Positions 44,001 to 56,453 of a stretch of DNA of 64,000 nucleotides are shown piece after piece (the stretch's first letter is position 1; the number at the start of each line of letters is the position of its first letter). Below the pieces are notes generated by a model that ran no database searches, was not told the origin of the DNA, and saw nothing but the letters and a program-made list of their open reading frames with translations. The translations under genes and the position numbers were made by a program. Where the stretch lies: the NCBI GenBank assembly GCA_025201345.1, contig JAIXMG010000010.1, forward strand, positions 496,001 to 560,000, written 5' to 3'. This DNA comes from Thamnidium elegans. Lineage: Eukaryota; Mucoromycota; Mucoromycetes; Mucorales; Mucoraceae.

Positions 44001-47000
44001 GATCATAACCAGGGTAATCTTTTTTACCGCTGATATATGAATTGTATCGAAGATCAATGAGCTCTTCGCCTTGAATCGTAAGCAGTTGATTACTGGTGGT
44101 ATGTTTACCAGATGTATGTTGTGGTGTTAAGTTATCAGTTAATGTAAAATTCGCAAACTTGGCTGCAACATTAATTTCGCTATCGATAATAATCGTAGAT
44201 AAATCACCCAGTGATAATTCTCCCGTAGCCAATCGAACACCGTCATTGTTCAATACAAAATTAACACTATCCAACAAAAGTCGAACATAGATACTACTAC
44301 TATTGGCTGCACTTGCGTTTGCTGTATTGGGCGCTGTCACTACAGGCTTATTGGTATCGTCGACCGAAGATTTTCTAACTCCAGTTGAAACCACTTCATC
44401 ATCAACAAATGTATGCAAAATAAAATTGTTCAAGGTTAATACTGAGCTTCGAGTGACGATAAAATTCAACGTGGAAAGAGTTACTTGAACAGTTTGGTCA
44501 ATTCCTTTATACTTTGTTACATATTCAGGACTGGTCTTATCACAACGAACGTATTCAACATGAACAAGGTTCTTGAGTGTACTTTCATGACGATGACCTG
44601 GCTGAAGAGCATATTGATCAGAGGTGACAAGATACTTGAACTCGTTACCGTGTTTCATACGATCCGTGACATCCAAAGACTGGAGTGATAAACTGACTGT
44701 CATGTCCATAGGACGCATATTGTATCCTAAAACCAAGTTTTGTAAGTCTACTTCGCATAATAAAGTTTCCGGCACATCCTTGACATGATCTTTGGATTTC
44801 TCTGCTTGCATTACATTAGCAAGAACACGATCCACTTTAAAATTGAGTTCGAATAAACGTTCTTCCATACTAACAACTTCTTTTCCTTGTTTATCTTTTT
44901 TGTAAGAAGCAGCGGCAGGTTTTTGAAACGAGCTAGTGGTCTCTGTGGCTTCTGTCTCAACAGTTCCGGCGACTGAATGATCACGATGATCATCATTACT
45001 ACTAAGTTCACTATCCGTATCTAAAAACACATCGTCTCTATTGTTTTTATTCCAAAGAGGTGTATTCATCAAATTAAACCATCGTTGATCCACTTGATTC
45101 TTCTTGTTCAAATTAGCATAATCCTCATCGATATTTAGACTCGTAGATCTATCACCAAGTAATCCAGAAGCATCAATCAAACGAGGTAACTGCATAATAG
45201 TACGATACTTTGTATCTGAGAAATTCACCTTTAAAAGAGGTAAATGACCCGAAACTTTGAAACGAGGCATTTCAACCGATTTACGAATAATACAAAGTTC
45301 CATCAAAAATGTCATATCGATACGGTCGACAAAATGAAGATAACGTAATTGTTCACACGGTGTTCTTACTTGTACAAGACACGTTTCAATAGAATCACCT
45401 ACTAGGATCTTGGTCTGTGTTAACTGAACTGTAAATTTATCGTACATAAGTTCACGGAATTTCATGTTGTCTTCAATCGTCATATCTGCAGCTGATTTGG
45501 ATTTCAGTAGGGATAAGACATCAGGGGGTGCTAAATTGCTTTCGACGTTAATATGACCTGCGTCAATAACGATACCGCGACTATGAATAGACGAACAATC
45601 TTCGGGGATAATAATGACAGGTGCATCCATATCTACACGAAGGTCAAACGTCGTATGTTGATCCAACGCAAACTCCAGACTAGCTCTCGTCTGGTTCTTA
45701 AAATCTTCCAACGTATCTCCAGCCACTTCAATCAAAGCATTGATACTATCTGCACTTGTCTCTGGGGGTGTGAAAAAGTCAACGATTTCATGAATAATAC
45801 GTGGGTTGTACACAATATCTATATTTCGCATAAACAAAGCTACTGCATTATCCGCTCTTCCGTCCAAAGGTTTATGTTCGAATGTAACAGTGAAAAAGGG
45901 GTTGTTGATAGTAGAACTGTGTAATTGAAGCATATTATCCATCGATACACTAGTTCTCTTTTCATTATCTTTTCCTTTAGCTCCCATCAATTTGTAATAG
46001 GGTGAGTCTACATGTAATCCATCGTAAAGACAAAGATCTCCTAATGCTGCTGTTGCTGTAAACGATTCGACATATTGCGTCATACCGAGAGAAACGTTGT
46101 CGAAAATAAGAGATACTAAATCGACCGGTTTATCGTGGGGGTCTTTACGTACAGTAAATGAACCTTTATTTAATGACGTGGTTAAGCAAAGTAACTTGGT
46201 CTAAAAATAGCGTGCAGCGTTAGTACCACCCACTCTTTTTTTTTGGTATGTATCATATGTCACTTACATTTTTTGGCAAGTCAATAGATGCAGCAATAGC
46301 GGCTTTATCAGCATTATAATCAATGACATTATAAAATTCAAGTTTCTGTTCTTCGGTAATAACAAGATCTTCATCCGAGGATTCAGTCTTTATAATAGCA
46401 GGATGAACACGTTAGTTATACATCAACTTATCCGTAACCATATATAAAATTAACTTACATTGGGTGTACCTGCATTAGGATCGTTTCCATACCACCAGTT
46501 ACTAATTCCCCAGCCCTGTGCAGATCTATTGGCCGCAGCTTCAGCCTTACGTTTCTTTTCGATAGCAGCTAGATGAAAATCGTTAATATACACTTGATAT
46601 TTTTTATATATATAGTATCTACCTAAACGAGCCTTTTCACTACGAAGTTTAGGTTTTGCTAAACTACGATAAAATCTTAAATCCTCGTAACTTAATTCTC
46701 GTTCCAGCTCTTCCAGCTTTTCGAGTTCCTCAGGTGATGCTCTATCCAGTTTTTCATGTACAAAGTATTCAATATATGCTTTTCGATCATCACTTCTCTT
46801 TTTAATTCTGCTCCAAGTCCAACGCTGGTTTCGTTCATGAATTTCAGATAGTACTGCATTACCTGCAAATCTAAAGAATTCAAGAGGATGGGTCTTTGGT
46901 GTCTTATCATTTGATGGATGTAATTCCTTGTACTACTAGAACCTTTAAATATAATAATAATTGTGTGTATGACTTTTTTTTTATATACCTTTTGTTTTTT

Positions 47001-48335
47001 CAAGTAAGAATGGAACAAGTCAATCATCAATATAGTGTCTCTGTATTGCTCATTATCAACTGTAAATGAAAGTTCATCGAATAAAAGTGAAGCATCAATT
47101 TTAGGTATCTCAGATCCGAAATTCTTGAACAATTTAACCTAAAAAGAAAATTTATAATAAATATTTGCTTTAATAATCTTAATTGTGCTTACCCTTCCTG
47201 TTCCAGATACAGGTTTTAATATATACTGATGCTCTGTTGGCACATGATGTTTAGTTGCAATCTATCGTTTTTTTTAAAAATAAAAATAAAAAAAATAAGT
47301 ATATATGTAGTTTATCATCAATATAAATCACTCACCAGTTCTTTAAATGATACATGTGAGTTGACCTGAGCTAAAGTAGGAGCGTTTGTATCCCAGTAAA
47401 TCGAAAGCGATTCTAAAGTAGCCAACTAAAAAAAGGACAACTGATTAAATATCCTGATATAGATACACTAAAAAAAAAGGGGACATGGGATATTTACCTT
47501 GTGGATAGTATTTACAGTTTCACTGATCGTATTCGCAATCCAGTTTTCGTCAGTGGTAATAGCCGATAACTCGCTTAGTGTAATACCAGCTGCAAAACGA
47601 TGATCAGTTGAAACATCATCCTCATATCGAATATGAATATTGGTGATCGAAAACTGAAGATTGTTTAAAATTTTAGTTAATAATTGGTTTGCAAATGTGT
47701 CGTTCTTTGCTTCTTCCGTTGCATCATGCTCTGTCGGGTCAATCATAAGTTCAGAGTTTTCCAACTTTCTCATTTTGGCATCTTGCTCTCTTTGTGCTAA
47801 TTCCTCAGCTGTCATCTATACGTAAAAAAAAAAACATATGTAAGCTTGTATTCTCAGCATAATATTTAAAAAAAAACGTTTCTATTCTTACTGTGGATTC
47901 GTTTCTAGGTACAGCTAATACATAGACGTCTTTAATATTAATAAGAACGGGTTTTCCTCTTAAATTGTTCCATGGAATGGTTAATGTAAGTTCTCCAAGG
48001 TAACCTAAAAAAAAAAAGTAGTTTGTAAATTGTACAAGGGGTAAAAAAAAAAAAGCATCGGGTTTATTGCAATTTACCTTCTAATACATCAACCGGTAAA
48101 TTAAATTTATCAAGTGCTTCTCGTCGTAACTTAAGGTCGCGTAATGTTACCTCGCCTAGATGGTTTGATACGAAAACTGTTATCTTTTCCACTCCTTTTT
48201 TGTTTTTTTTTTAAAAAAAAAAAACTGTTTTTTATTACCTGACCAAATACCAATTTTTAGTTGGTTATAGTTCAAGTTAGAGACATACGCGCCCAATACC
48301 CTGTTTAGCAGGGTGGAAACAACTGACTCCAACAT
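38014..48335 (-). CDS. VPS13: VPS13 bridge-like lipid transfer protein
   Basis: About 3,100 aa encoded on minus from ATG 48335 ([18 protein letters not shown]) to TAA 38014. The N-terminal chorein region is spread over several small exons ([48 protein letters not shown]). A single exon of about 7.3 kb (about 38866-46202) follows, covering the extended RBG-type rod, the VAB/SHR-BD region ([29 protein letters not shown]) and the APT1/DH-like region ([27 protein letters not shown]). The last exon encodes a Gly-rich helix ([20 protein letters not shown]) and a PH-like domain. VPS13 forms a hydrophobic groove that channels glycerolipids between organelles at contact sites. Length and domain order match fungal Vps13. 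Confidence 0.96.
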
Positions 48336-48909
48336 TATGTCTTTATTTTAGAAATAACTAATATCGTAAAAAAAGAAAAAAAGGTAGTTTATAAAAAAAA
48401 AAGTGCGGTCTTAACTTTTCATGCGAAAAAATGACATAATGATAAATACAAGAGAGGATTTTTTTTTAGTGCATGTGTGGCTTTCCAAATGAGGATACAG
48501 TCGTACCAATTGTTTATCCTTCATTTTGTCGTCATTTTTGTAGTCCACGCTAAAAACCTTGCGTGTAAGTTTTAACAACATTTTTTTAGCTTCGACTGTC
48601 TTTATTTATTATTCTTATCAAAATGAGTTTTTCATGCAAAAAAATAAAAAACCTTGTTCAAAAAACTACTTGTACTCAAATCGTTTTGTAGTAAAAGCGT
48701 TATGTTTATAGTTTCTATCATAATAATCATGTACTCCTTTTTTTTTTTTTTTTTACTTTTTAGTGAGTACGCGTTTTTTGACTATTTGTTGACATTTGTG
48801 GTCAAAAACTAAAAACAGAAATAATAATGTTCCACAGCCCATTAACTGTCACTTATGCTAAAATCCCATAATCCGTTTAACCACGACAAAAAATATATAT
48901 ATATTTATT
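48336..48909. other. Intergenic, VPS13 upstream region
   Basis: AT-rich, with a T-run at about 48737-48754. A 41-codon minus frame starting near 48546 is protein-like only weakly and is not called. Confidence 0.5.
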
Positions 48910-50512
48910 CTAGCAAACAAACTTGAGGTTGACATCAATAGGATGAGATGCACTTAATTGAGGTCGTTGCTCATATTTATCTTGTAAAATTTCGCGTACA
49001 CTATTCAATAACGCTTGGTAAGATTGATTTGGGTTTTCACGAAGTGTTGCTGTTTAAATGAAAAAATAGTTAGGTTTTAGTTATTTATTTTAAATATATA
49101 TACAAACTTACTTGTGAACGCGTAACTCATAGCACCAGTAGCTTTACCCGATTCTGAAGCATCAGCAGAAGTTTGATCATCTTTACACCTAGTAAAACAG
49201 TTAATACAAAAAAAAAAAAAAAAAAAAAAAGGTACGATTGGTTAAAGAATTACCCCGAAAACATAATCACATCGGCTTCAGAAAAGTTTTTCTTTCTGTT
49301 TTCTTCTTCAATTTCGCGTGCGTTAAAAAACCCTCTACCCAACTCAATTAACGAAGAAATGGCCCTTGATCTATCACCTGTAGCTAACCGAATACCCGCC
49401 GAGATTAATCCTTTTCCAGCATCCTTAAATAAATTTTGATCTTTTATGACGCCTTTTGTAGAGTAAACAAAAGGTAAATCTAAAGCAGTACCTGAATGAC
49501 AGCTGTCAAAAATACAGGTCAAACGAGACCCTTTGCATAAAGGTCTAACCATTAAATCATGCATTGTATCATCAACAATTTGTCCTGTCTCTCCTTCAAA
49601 GCTTGCAAAATCAATAGGATAAATAGTCTCATCAAATCCATCATCTTCATCTCCGTGTATATCCTTAACTCTACCACCGTGTCCACTGAAATGAAAAAAG
49701 AATCTAATGTAATATTGTTAAAAAAGTATACATACTGATAAAATTATATAAAAATATACTTTACGAATCATTAGGCTCTGGATCAGATACTAACCAAGAC
49801 ATGGCTGAAAGAATATTTTCTCTTGTAGGATAGAATTTAGAGTCTTTATCTTGATCATCTGTCAGAATCACCATATCTTCCTCTTGAAAGCCGTACAAGG
49901 TATGAATAAAATCCTTGATATTTTCAACATCATTAATACATCCACTTAATTCATTTTCTGTGTCGATGTAGTTAATACCAATTAACAAGGCCTTCTTTCT
50001 TCCTTCACCTAAACATTTATTATTTATTTATTTCCCCTGTGCAGATGATTATGCAAACTTACAATTGGATAATTTGAAATCGGGGGTACCGTCTTTTTGT
50101 ACCTTGGGATCAATATGAAGAAAGAATTCACTATTACCAACGTTTGAGTTATCACCATAAGGAACTAAGAAAAGAAAACACACGTATTCCCTTTTAACCG
50201 ACAAAAAAAAAATGAGGCTGAAAAATATTAAAATGAACTTACTTGGTGAAGAGGGTTGATTATGAGAAATAAATGGTGGTTGAGGATAGTTTGGGTTAGG
50301 AGTATTCATTTCTTCTTGAGTGAAACCAGGATCATAAAAATCATCACCCAAAGGTGGCTAATAAAAAGAGTAACTGTTAGAAAATATACATGTCAAAATG
50401 AAATTTAACATTTGTGTAGATATATATATATATATATTACGGGTCTTTGTCTTTCTTCTCCATCATCATCTTGAGATGATCTTCTTGAATATCCGTAATA
50501 ATCGTCTCCCAT
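48910..50512 (-). CDS. MCA1: Type I metacaspase
   Basis: About eight exons from ATG 50512 ([14 protein letters not shown]) to TAG 48910, about 390 aa. A short Pro/Gln-rich prodomain ([24 protein letters not shown]) precedes the p20-like domain: [26 protein letters not shown], the catalytic His in [12 protein letters not shown] (made across a splice) and the catalytic Cys in [13 protein letters not shown]. The p10-like part holds [14 protein letters not shown] and GAMSYAF. Metacaspases are Arg/Lys-specific, Ca-activated cysteine proteases of the caspase fold, with roles in proteostasis and cell death. Catalytic dyad intact. An internal segment between p20 and p10 ([20 protein letters not shown]) matches fungal metacaspases. 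Confidence 0.95.
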
Positions 50513-51469
50513 GTTGTTTGGTATACTAGGCGGTATAAAAAAAAATAGGTTATATAAAGAAGAAAAGAAAAAGAAAAAGTTTAAAACTTTTCGATAGTTT
50601 TATTTAATAAGGAAAGAGCTTGTGGACTTTGAATTTTTTTTTTTTTGAAACTCTCTGTCGGTTTTGTTGTCCCCTTTAGTTCCTGCAAGGTCAACGTAAT
50701 AGAGCATATATAATTACATGAAGTGACGAGGTACAAGTGTCAATTGTTTGTTTTTTTTTAAAGCTAAAATAAAAGTCTACATTTATATGTGGCTCGTATA
50801 CTTGTTTATATGAATTATATTATTTTTTAGACTTTAGAATTTTCACCAAGACAAATGTTTATATTCGTTGCTTAGCCATGTGTGCGTGGTTAATAGGAAT
50901 TGAACGCTTCTAAATTCAGAAATTTGTTTGTATTTTTCCGAAGTTTGGCGTATGTACCCCGAAAATGGTACATGAGCCTACTTTGGTGCAGTCATTTTAT
51001 ATATATAAAGAAAAAAACAAGGGGATTTCTTTTATACATGTAAAAGATAGCCAAGCCTTCTTGAAATTTACAAGGTTAATTTCTAGAAGGCACGGAAATA
51101 AACACTATTTTACCGAGTGTTACAAAACTTTAGTTGTTTTCTCTGCGCCGATTTGAAAAAAAAAAAAAAAAGATATTTTGTAAGCTCTCTCATTTGCTTA
51201 TAAATTAGAATTGAAAGTGATAAGAGCTATATTTTTTACAGTTGTATATCTCCCCCCCCCCCTTTTTTTTTTATATATATACATGCATGCAATAATGTCA
51301 TATGGCTCAGTAATAAAAACCCACATAATTGATTTATGGTGCTACCAAAAAAAAAGAAAAAGAAAAGAAACCAATGATTGCGAGAAATAATTTATTAAGA
51401 GAGAAAAAAGTAAATAATTAAAGAATATTGTACAAGATTTTTTTTTTTAAAAAGAAAAAGAAAGGGTGA
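50513..51469. other. Intergenic, no gene called
   Basis: Includes a C-run at about 51252-51261 and A/T runs. A 63-codon plus frame at 50965-51156 has no supporting context. Confidence 0.5.
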
Positions 51470-52474
51470 TTATTTTGAAGTCTTGGATTTAGAAAAGACC
51501 TTTCTAGTCTTTTCACCATTCTTTTCCATCCATTCAACAACACGACACCCAAATAACTTACGATATTGACCGAAATAATACAAATTGAATCTCTTCATAA
51601 TAACAAAATTGTGACGTTTTACCAAGATTTGTTCAGCAGCCATACAACATTCATCTGTCATGGCATAGACACGGTTAATATCATGTTCACTAGCCCAAGT
51701 AATAGCACGGTTCATTAAAAGTGTAGAGAAGCCACATGTTTGAAGTTCACCACGAATAGCCCAACGAGTAATAGAAGCAGTTTTAGGAATTTGCTTATGA
51801 GCAAACACGAACTTCTTTTCGGGAACAAACCCTTTCTCCAACATGGCAGGTACAGGTAAACGTAAAAGTTCCAATACAGCAACAGTAAATTGCTTCCAAG
51901 CAACAGGCATAACTGGTCTTTGGTCCAAAACATCTTCATAGTTACATGACAAACCAATCATACCACATACTTCATCATCCAATGTCAAGACCCAGAAATG
52001 AGAAGGAACTTGTTCCTCTTTTGGTTTACGTACCTTATTACCATCCTTATCCAAAGTAAAGTTCAGGTAATATAACTCGGGATCTCTCAAGTCATTAGCA
52101 AGTGCTTCGTCAACACGGTTTTGAAGTTCAACACGATCACATGAAATAAAGATGGCGGCAAACCCGACTACGGCCCAAACAAAAGTTGCCAATATTCTGA
52201 CAATTGTGTCAGCCCAACCGGGAATTTCGCCAAAGAGATAAACAACTGCCCTGGGTACAGTTAATAAAAGTACTGTAAAACCAGTGAACCAGACAAGCCA
52301 GGTAATAGGAGCCCATAATTTACTTCGAATGCTTTCATAAATCAAAGGAACTGTGGTACTACGATAAAGAAATTCAACTTGTTCATAATCACTTGCTTGA
52401 TATGTTCTTAATACAACTTTAGGTGTATGTTTTAACTCGGGTTCTTTTGTTGCTGTTGATTTTTTATTAGCCAT
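51470..52474 (-). CDS. Membrane-anchored GNAT-family N-acetyltransferase (NAT8-like topology)
   Basis: Single exon, 334 aa. The N-terminal GNAT start (KVVLRTYQASDYEQVEFLY) is followed by two membrane segments (about 53-80 WAPITWLVWFTGFTVLLLTV and about 88-111 VRILATFVWAVVGFAAIFIS). The acetyl-CoA-binding part follows: HFWVLTLDDEVCGMIGL, SITRWAIRGELQTCGFSTLL (in place of the usual R/Q-x-x-G-x-G/A loop), LVKRHNFVIMKRFNLYYFG. Insertion of a membrane hairpin inside the N-terminal GNAT region is the layout of NAT8-type enzymes, which acetylate cysteine conjugates or lumenal lysines. The substrate is unknown here. C-terminal tail is basic. Confidence 0.8.
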   Translation of the reverse strand: MANKKSTATKEPELKHTPKVVLRTYQASDYEQVEFLYRSTTVPLIYESIRSKLWAPITWLVWFTGFTVLLLTVPRAVVYLFGEIPGWADTIVRILATFVWAVVGFAAIFISCDRVELQNRVDEALANDLRDPELYYLNFTLDKDGNKVRKPKEEQVPSHFWVLTLDDEVCGMIGLSCNYEDVLDQRPVMPVAWKQFTVAVLELLRLPVPAMLEKGFVPEKKFVFAHKQIPKTASITRWAIRGELQTCGFSTLLMNRAITWASEHDINRVYAMTDECCMAAEQILVKRHNFVIMKRFNLYYFGQYRKLFGCRVVEWMEKNGEKTRKVFSKSKTSK

Positions 52475-53002
52475 TATTGTTCAATTGCAAAAAGAAAAGA
52501 GAATTTATAATATAAAAAAAAAATAGATGACTTTTAATCACCAAAAGAAAAAAAAAAACTAAATCCCAAATCAAGTAGGAAATGCTATTTTAGGGAATAA
52601 TCCTTCATTTTGCACATATTACACGTGAAGTATGTTCTTCTATCTCTTCTCTGTATACCTCTCTTTGGATCTCTCTTTTTCTCTCCAAATACTATTGACT
52701 AATATCTTTTCCTTTTTTGATATCCCTTTTTACTATTCTATAATTGAACGTTTTTTTTTTTATTATCAAATAGAAAAAGAAAAAACACTAATAGTTGTTG
52801 TATACAAATTTTAGTTGGGGGGTGATCGAAAAAAAAAAAGTTGAACGTACATATAAGGCCCTAAAAAAAAACATAGTAAAAATACATAAATAATCCAACT
52901 TTTTTATTATTCCATTAATTATTCAACATACTGAGAAAAAAAAAATAGAATCTATACTTGTTGCTTTTTTTTTGTGGTTGTTGTTGTTGTTGCTGAGTTA
53001 AT
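52475..53002. other. Intergenic, homopolymer-rich
   Basis: Pyrimidine-rich and A-rich runs, including a TTG microsatellite at about 52978-52993. No gene seen. Confidence 0.5.
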
Positions 53003-53209
53003 TTAATGACTCTTCTTGTCGAGAACAAAGTGTTCATAAGTACAATAAGCAGCGAATGCAACAGTGGCAATACCGAGTCCAGGGAACATGGTTCTAATGT
53101 TGGAAGTCTTTGAGAAAATGGGGCTTTTACGCCAAGCTTCACGTCTGGCCCAAGGATCGTGATAGACTGGTGTCTTGACTTGTGTTTCAACGTGAGATTT
53201 ATTGAACAT
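53003..53209 (-). CDS. NDUFB3: NADH:ubiquinone oxidoreductase B12 subunit (NDUFB3 family)
   Basis: Single exon, 68 aa. The family core is YHDPWARREAWRKSPIF followed by a single membrane helix MFPGLGIATVAFAAYCTYE and a short basic/His tail. This accessory subunit belongs to the membrane arm of mitochondrial complex I. Fungal members are shorter than the human 98-aa protein, and the length here fits. A longer antisense-frame ORF in the same interval is a shadow. Confidence 0.88.
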   Translation of the reverse strand: MFNKSHVETQVKTPVYHDPWARREAWRKSPIFSKTSNIRTMFPGLGIATVAFAAYCTYEHFVLDKKSH

Positions 53210-53813
53210 TTTTGATAAAGAGTGGGGAGTTTTATGTAATAAAAAAGACCTTGTTGTTTTTAATTATTATTTTACTGAACCCACTTATTTCCCCAGCAGA
53301 TAAGATGACGTCAGCATAAAATACTCAAAAAAATTTAAAAAATTTATCTGCCATATCAATATCGCTTAAAAATCCCATTTTATTTATTCATTGTGAATAC
53401 ATTACTTTTGCATCAAAAAAAAAATAATTAAAAAATAATATTTCTTTTTCAATAAACCAATGTGTATAAATTTTATTTAAAAAGGTTCAATAAACATGAT
53501 ACATCCAACAAATATTTTATAACAGTGCCTGAAAAACAAAGGTTTAAACCTGGTGTCACAGGTGTGTCAATTATGACAGCAAAGAGTGAATTACGGATAG
53601 TCTTCTTTTTTTTCAATTGTGAGCTCTATTAGTCATATTTGCAGAAGAGAATAAAGAAAAAAAAATAGCAGGTACTTTGTAAAGTTTATATTTATTAAAA
53701 GAAGAAAGTAATTTTTATTTTTGGCGAAGCAAGAAAATATTATCATTGAAGGTGCTAAAGACAGAAGAGGATACCCTTCCCTTGAAAACCAAGCTAGTTA
53801 GTCGACTCTTCTG
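53210..53813. other. Intergenic, NDUFB3 upstream region
   Basis: AT-rich; no gene evidence on either strand before the M13 pseudogene. Confidence 0.5.
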
Positions 53814-54355
53814 TTAGAAAGCTGTGGCTGTAGCATTGATCCACCAAGAATTTGATCGACTATCGCCGTCATAGAGACGTCCAGAATTATTAAAAGCATG
53901 CTATACATTTAATTGTTAGTATTTACCAGAGAAAAAAAAGCAAATAGTACTAATACTTACTGTAACTTCGTGACCAACAACAACACTGATATCACCATAG
54001 TTAAGATTGCGAGGTAAATCAGAATCACAGAAAGAGCTTTGTAAGATATCTGCAAGTATAACAATCTCGTTAAAGGAAGGTGTATAATAAGCATTTATTT
54101 CATGAGGATCCATATACCAGATATCTTGACGTTTTGACCAATACCCTTCTATTCCTTTTTTCAAAGACCATTGAAAATCAAATTGTTGAGTTTTATAGTG
54201 TTCTTTAGGGGTAACTCCAATGCCATTATAGTGCTGTGCAAGAGATTCAGGAGATCTGTCATGGGGGCTTGCAAGGCTATATGCCTCTTTGTGCTTTAAA
54301 AGTCGCGGTTGGGTTTGTTTATATAGCCAATTTTGGCTAAAATGAACTTGATAAT
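53814..54355 (-). pseudogene. M13 (neprilysin-type) peptidase fragment
   Basis: A minus-strand stretch encodes an M13 core without the rest of the protein: SQNWLYKQTQPRL.., EHYKTQQFDFQWSLKKG, IWYMDPHEINAYYTPSFNEI, DILQSSFCDSDL, NLNYGDISVVVGHEVT. An intron with GTAAGT donor follows, then HAFNNSGRLYDGDSRSNSWW and a premature TAA at 53814 where FKQRS-like sequence is expected. The zinc motif HEVTH survives, split by an intron at the same codon as in the M13 gene at the left edge. Neither the N-terminal half nor the conserved C-terminus (ENIAD, final Cys..Trp) could be found nearby. Confidence 0.85.
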
Positions 54356-54925
54356 AAAGAATTCACGCAGATTTTCAAGTGTAACACCATCACCATGACT
54401 TGTGCTGTTTATTAAGATCAGCGAGAAAGTATCACTGTGATTTTGACAAGTATTTTTTTTTTTTTTTTTTTTTTTTTACTGGCTGAGGAACGGTGCTGGA
54501 TGGCTTCAGAGCTTAATCCAAGCGAGTTTTAATTAGTCTTGTTGTAATCATCCTACCTTCTCACTCTATTATAGTATCCGGTTGTGAAGTAATGCCGCTT
54601 ATGGTTCCGTATGCACAGACCCTCTGTAATTTTTTTTTGTTTGAAAAACTACATACTCGGGGGGGAGGGGGCTCCGTATTGCACCAGATGTTATCGAATC
54701 ACAAAGTGACGGTTTTTTGCATTACTAATAATGCAAACAAATTTGGTGATCCTTCTGTTCTATTCATGGGCTTCAAGCATTAAACGGGAAAGTACCTGTT
54801 CTAGAATAACCGTTACCAATTTTCATCATGGCGCGCTTTAAATGCCCGATATAAAAAAGTATATAAACTTTTTTTTTTTTAAGACAGTAATCTTTTATCT
54901 TTTTTTCCCAAACCAAAAAAAAAAA
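54356..54925. other. Intergenic with a long T-run
   Basis: Spacer between the M13 remnant and the aminotransferase, holding a T-run of about 27 nt (54451-54477) and a G-rich patch at 54659-54671. A promoter for the gene at 54926 is likely near TATAAAAAAGTATATAAAC (about 54851-54869). Confidence 0.5.
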
Positions 54926-56453
54926 ATGCAAATTTCTAAACGAGCAGCTGAAACACTTGCTATCCAAAGCCCTATGATGGAAGCATTTCTAGAGACTTTA
55001 GGCAAACTTCATGACCCAGAGTTAAATCCTACCGGTGCACTTAATTTAGGTGTTGCTCATAACGATCTTTTACAACAAAAGATTTTTGAAAGGGTATAAA
55101 AAACTATCTTTTTTTTTTTTTTTTTTTTTTTTCAGTAACTAAAGTATTTCGATAGGCTCAAGAATGTCTTCAAGTTACTCCAGAGGTATTAGTATTACAA
55201 GTTTCGTGAGAGATTTTTTTTTCTAAAAAAAAATAACGTGTGTGTGTATTATTAGGATATCAATTATGGTGCAGCAGAAGGATCACCTCGTCTCCGCCAA
55301 CTCTGGAGAGATTTTTTCACACGACATTTTAACCCGTATTATCCTATCAGCTGGCAAGACATTTCTGTGCAAACAGGCGCAGGTGCTTCGGTCAACCAGT
55401 TATTTATGGTGATCACCGACCCCGGAGATTATTGTTTGGTCCCTACACCATACTACGGCGCATTTGATTACGACGTTAAAGTAAACACGGGCGTTAAAAT
55501 TTTCCCTGCGCACTTGCACCGCGACCTAAACAGCATGACTGTCGATCCTGACCAGCTCGAATCACACTATCAAAGAGCAGAATCCGAAGGCAAAAAAATT
55601 ACGAGCATGATTGTCACTAACCCTGAAAACCCGCTCGGCCGCTGCTACTCTGTCGAAGACATCAAGGTATTTCTGGATTTCGCTTCCAGACACCAAATCC
55701 ATATGCTGTTTGACGAAATTTATGCCTTATCTACATACAGCCAGCTTTTAGACGAGAAGAAAGAGGACCCTTTTGTGTCCGTGCTAAGTTTGCCTTATAA
55801 GGATTTTATTGATCCTGCGCTTGTACATGTCGTGTACGGGTTATCAAAGGATTTCGCTATCAATGGGTTCCGTGTTGGGTTTATTATTGATCAGTTTAAC
55901 GCACCTTTAAAAGCTGCGTTGGGTCGTAGCGCGTAAGTTTTTGAAAAAAAAAAAATATTAAACAAGGACGAAATTTAATTTTTTTTTTTTTTTTTTATAG
56001 AGCTTTTAGTTATACTTCAACTATCACCGATCGTTTACTTTTCAACTTGTTTTCTGATGAAAAATGGATCGATGAGTAAAGTATTAATAGTTTAAGAGTA
56101 AGGTAGAGATACTAATATGATTTACGTATTATAGATATTTATTGGAAAATAGACAAGCATTAGCAGAATCTTATAAGAGAACTACTCAATTTTTGAAGAC
56201 ACATGATGTTGATTATATCGAAGCAGAAGCAGGCCCATTTATGCTCCTCGATATCCGCAAATACACCGAACCTACATTTGAGGCCGACAAGTTACTTTGG
56301 CACCGTCTTTTAAAGTCGGGCGTATACTTTGCACAAGGCGCTGGATTCCACATGCCTGAGCCCGGATACCTTCGCTTAACCTTTGCCTTACCTTGGTCCA
56401 TGTTAGAGATTGGTTTAAACCGATTTATTAAAGAATTAAAAAAGGATATTTAA
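54926..56453 (+). CDS. ACC-synthase-like PLP-dependent aminotransferase (class I/II)
   Basis: Five exons (54926-55093, 55156-55185, 55256-55932, 56001-56075, 56135-56453), about 420 aa. Fold-type I marks: INYGAAEGSPRLRQLW, QTGAGASVNQLF, VPTPYYGAFDYD, TNPENPLGRCY with the substrate-binding Asn/Pro, FDEIYALS with the cofactor Asp, and the PLP-Lys in VYGLSKDFAINGFRVG. The C-terminal substrate Arg is in GYLRLTFAL. Similarity is to 1-aminocyclopropane-1-carboxylate synthase-like proteins, but true ACC synthase activity cannot be inferred from these motifs. GC content and codon use of the third exon (CGC, GCC, GAC) are richer than in neighbours. Its stop overlaps the stop of the convergent gene. 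Confidence 0.9.

Noticed and set aside
50965..51156. 63-codon plus frame
   Set aside because: No splice context, no motif, and ordinary AT-rich intergenic surroundings.
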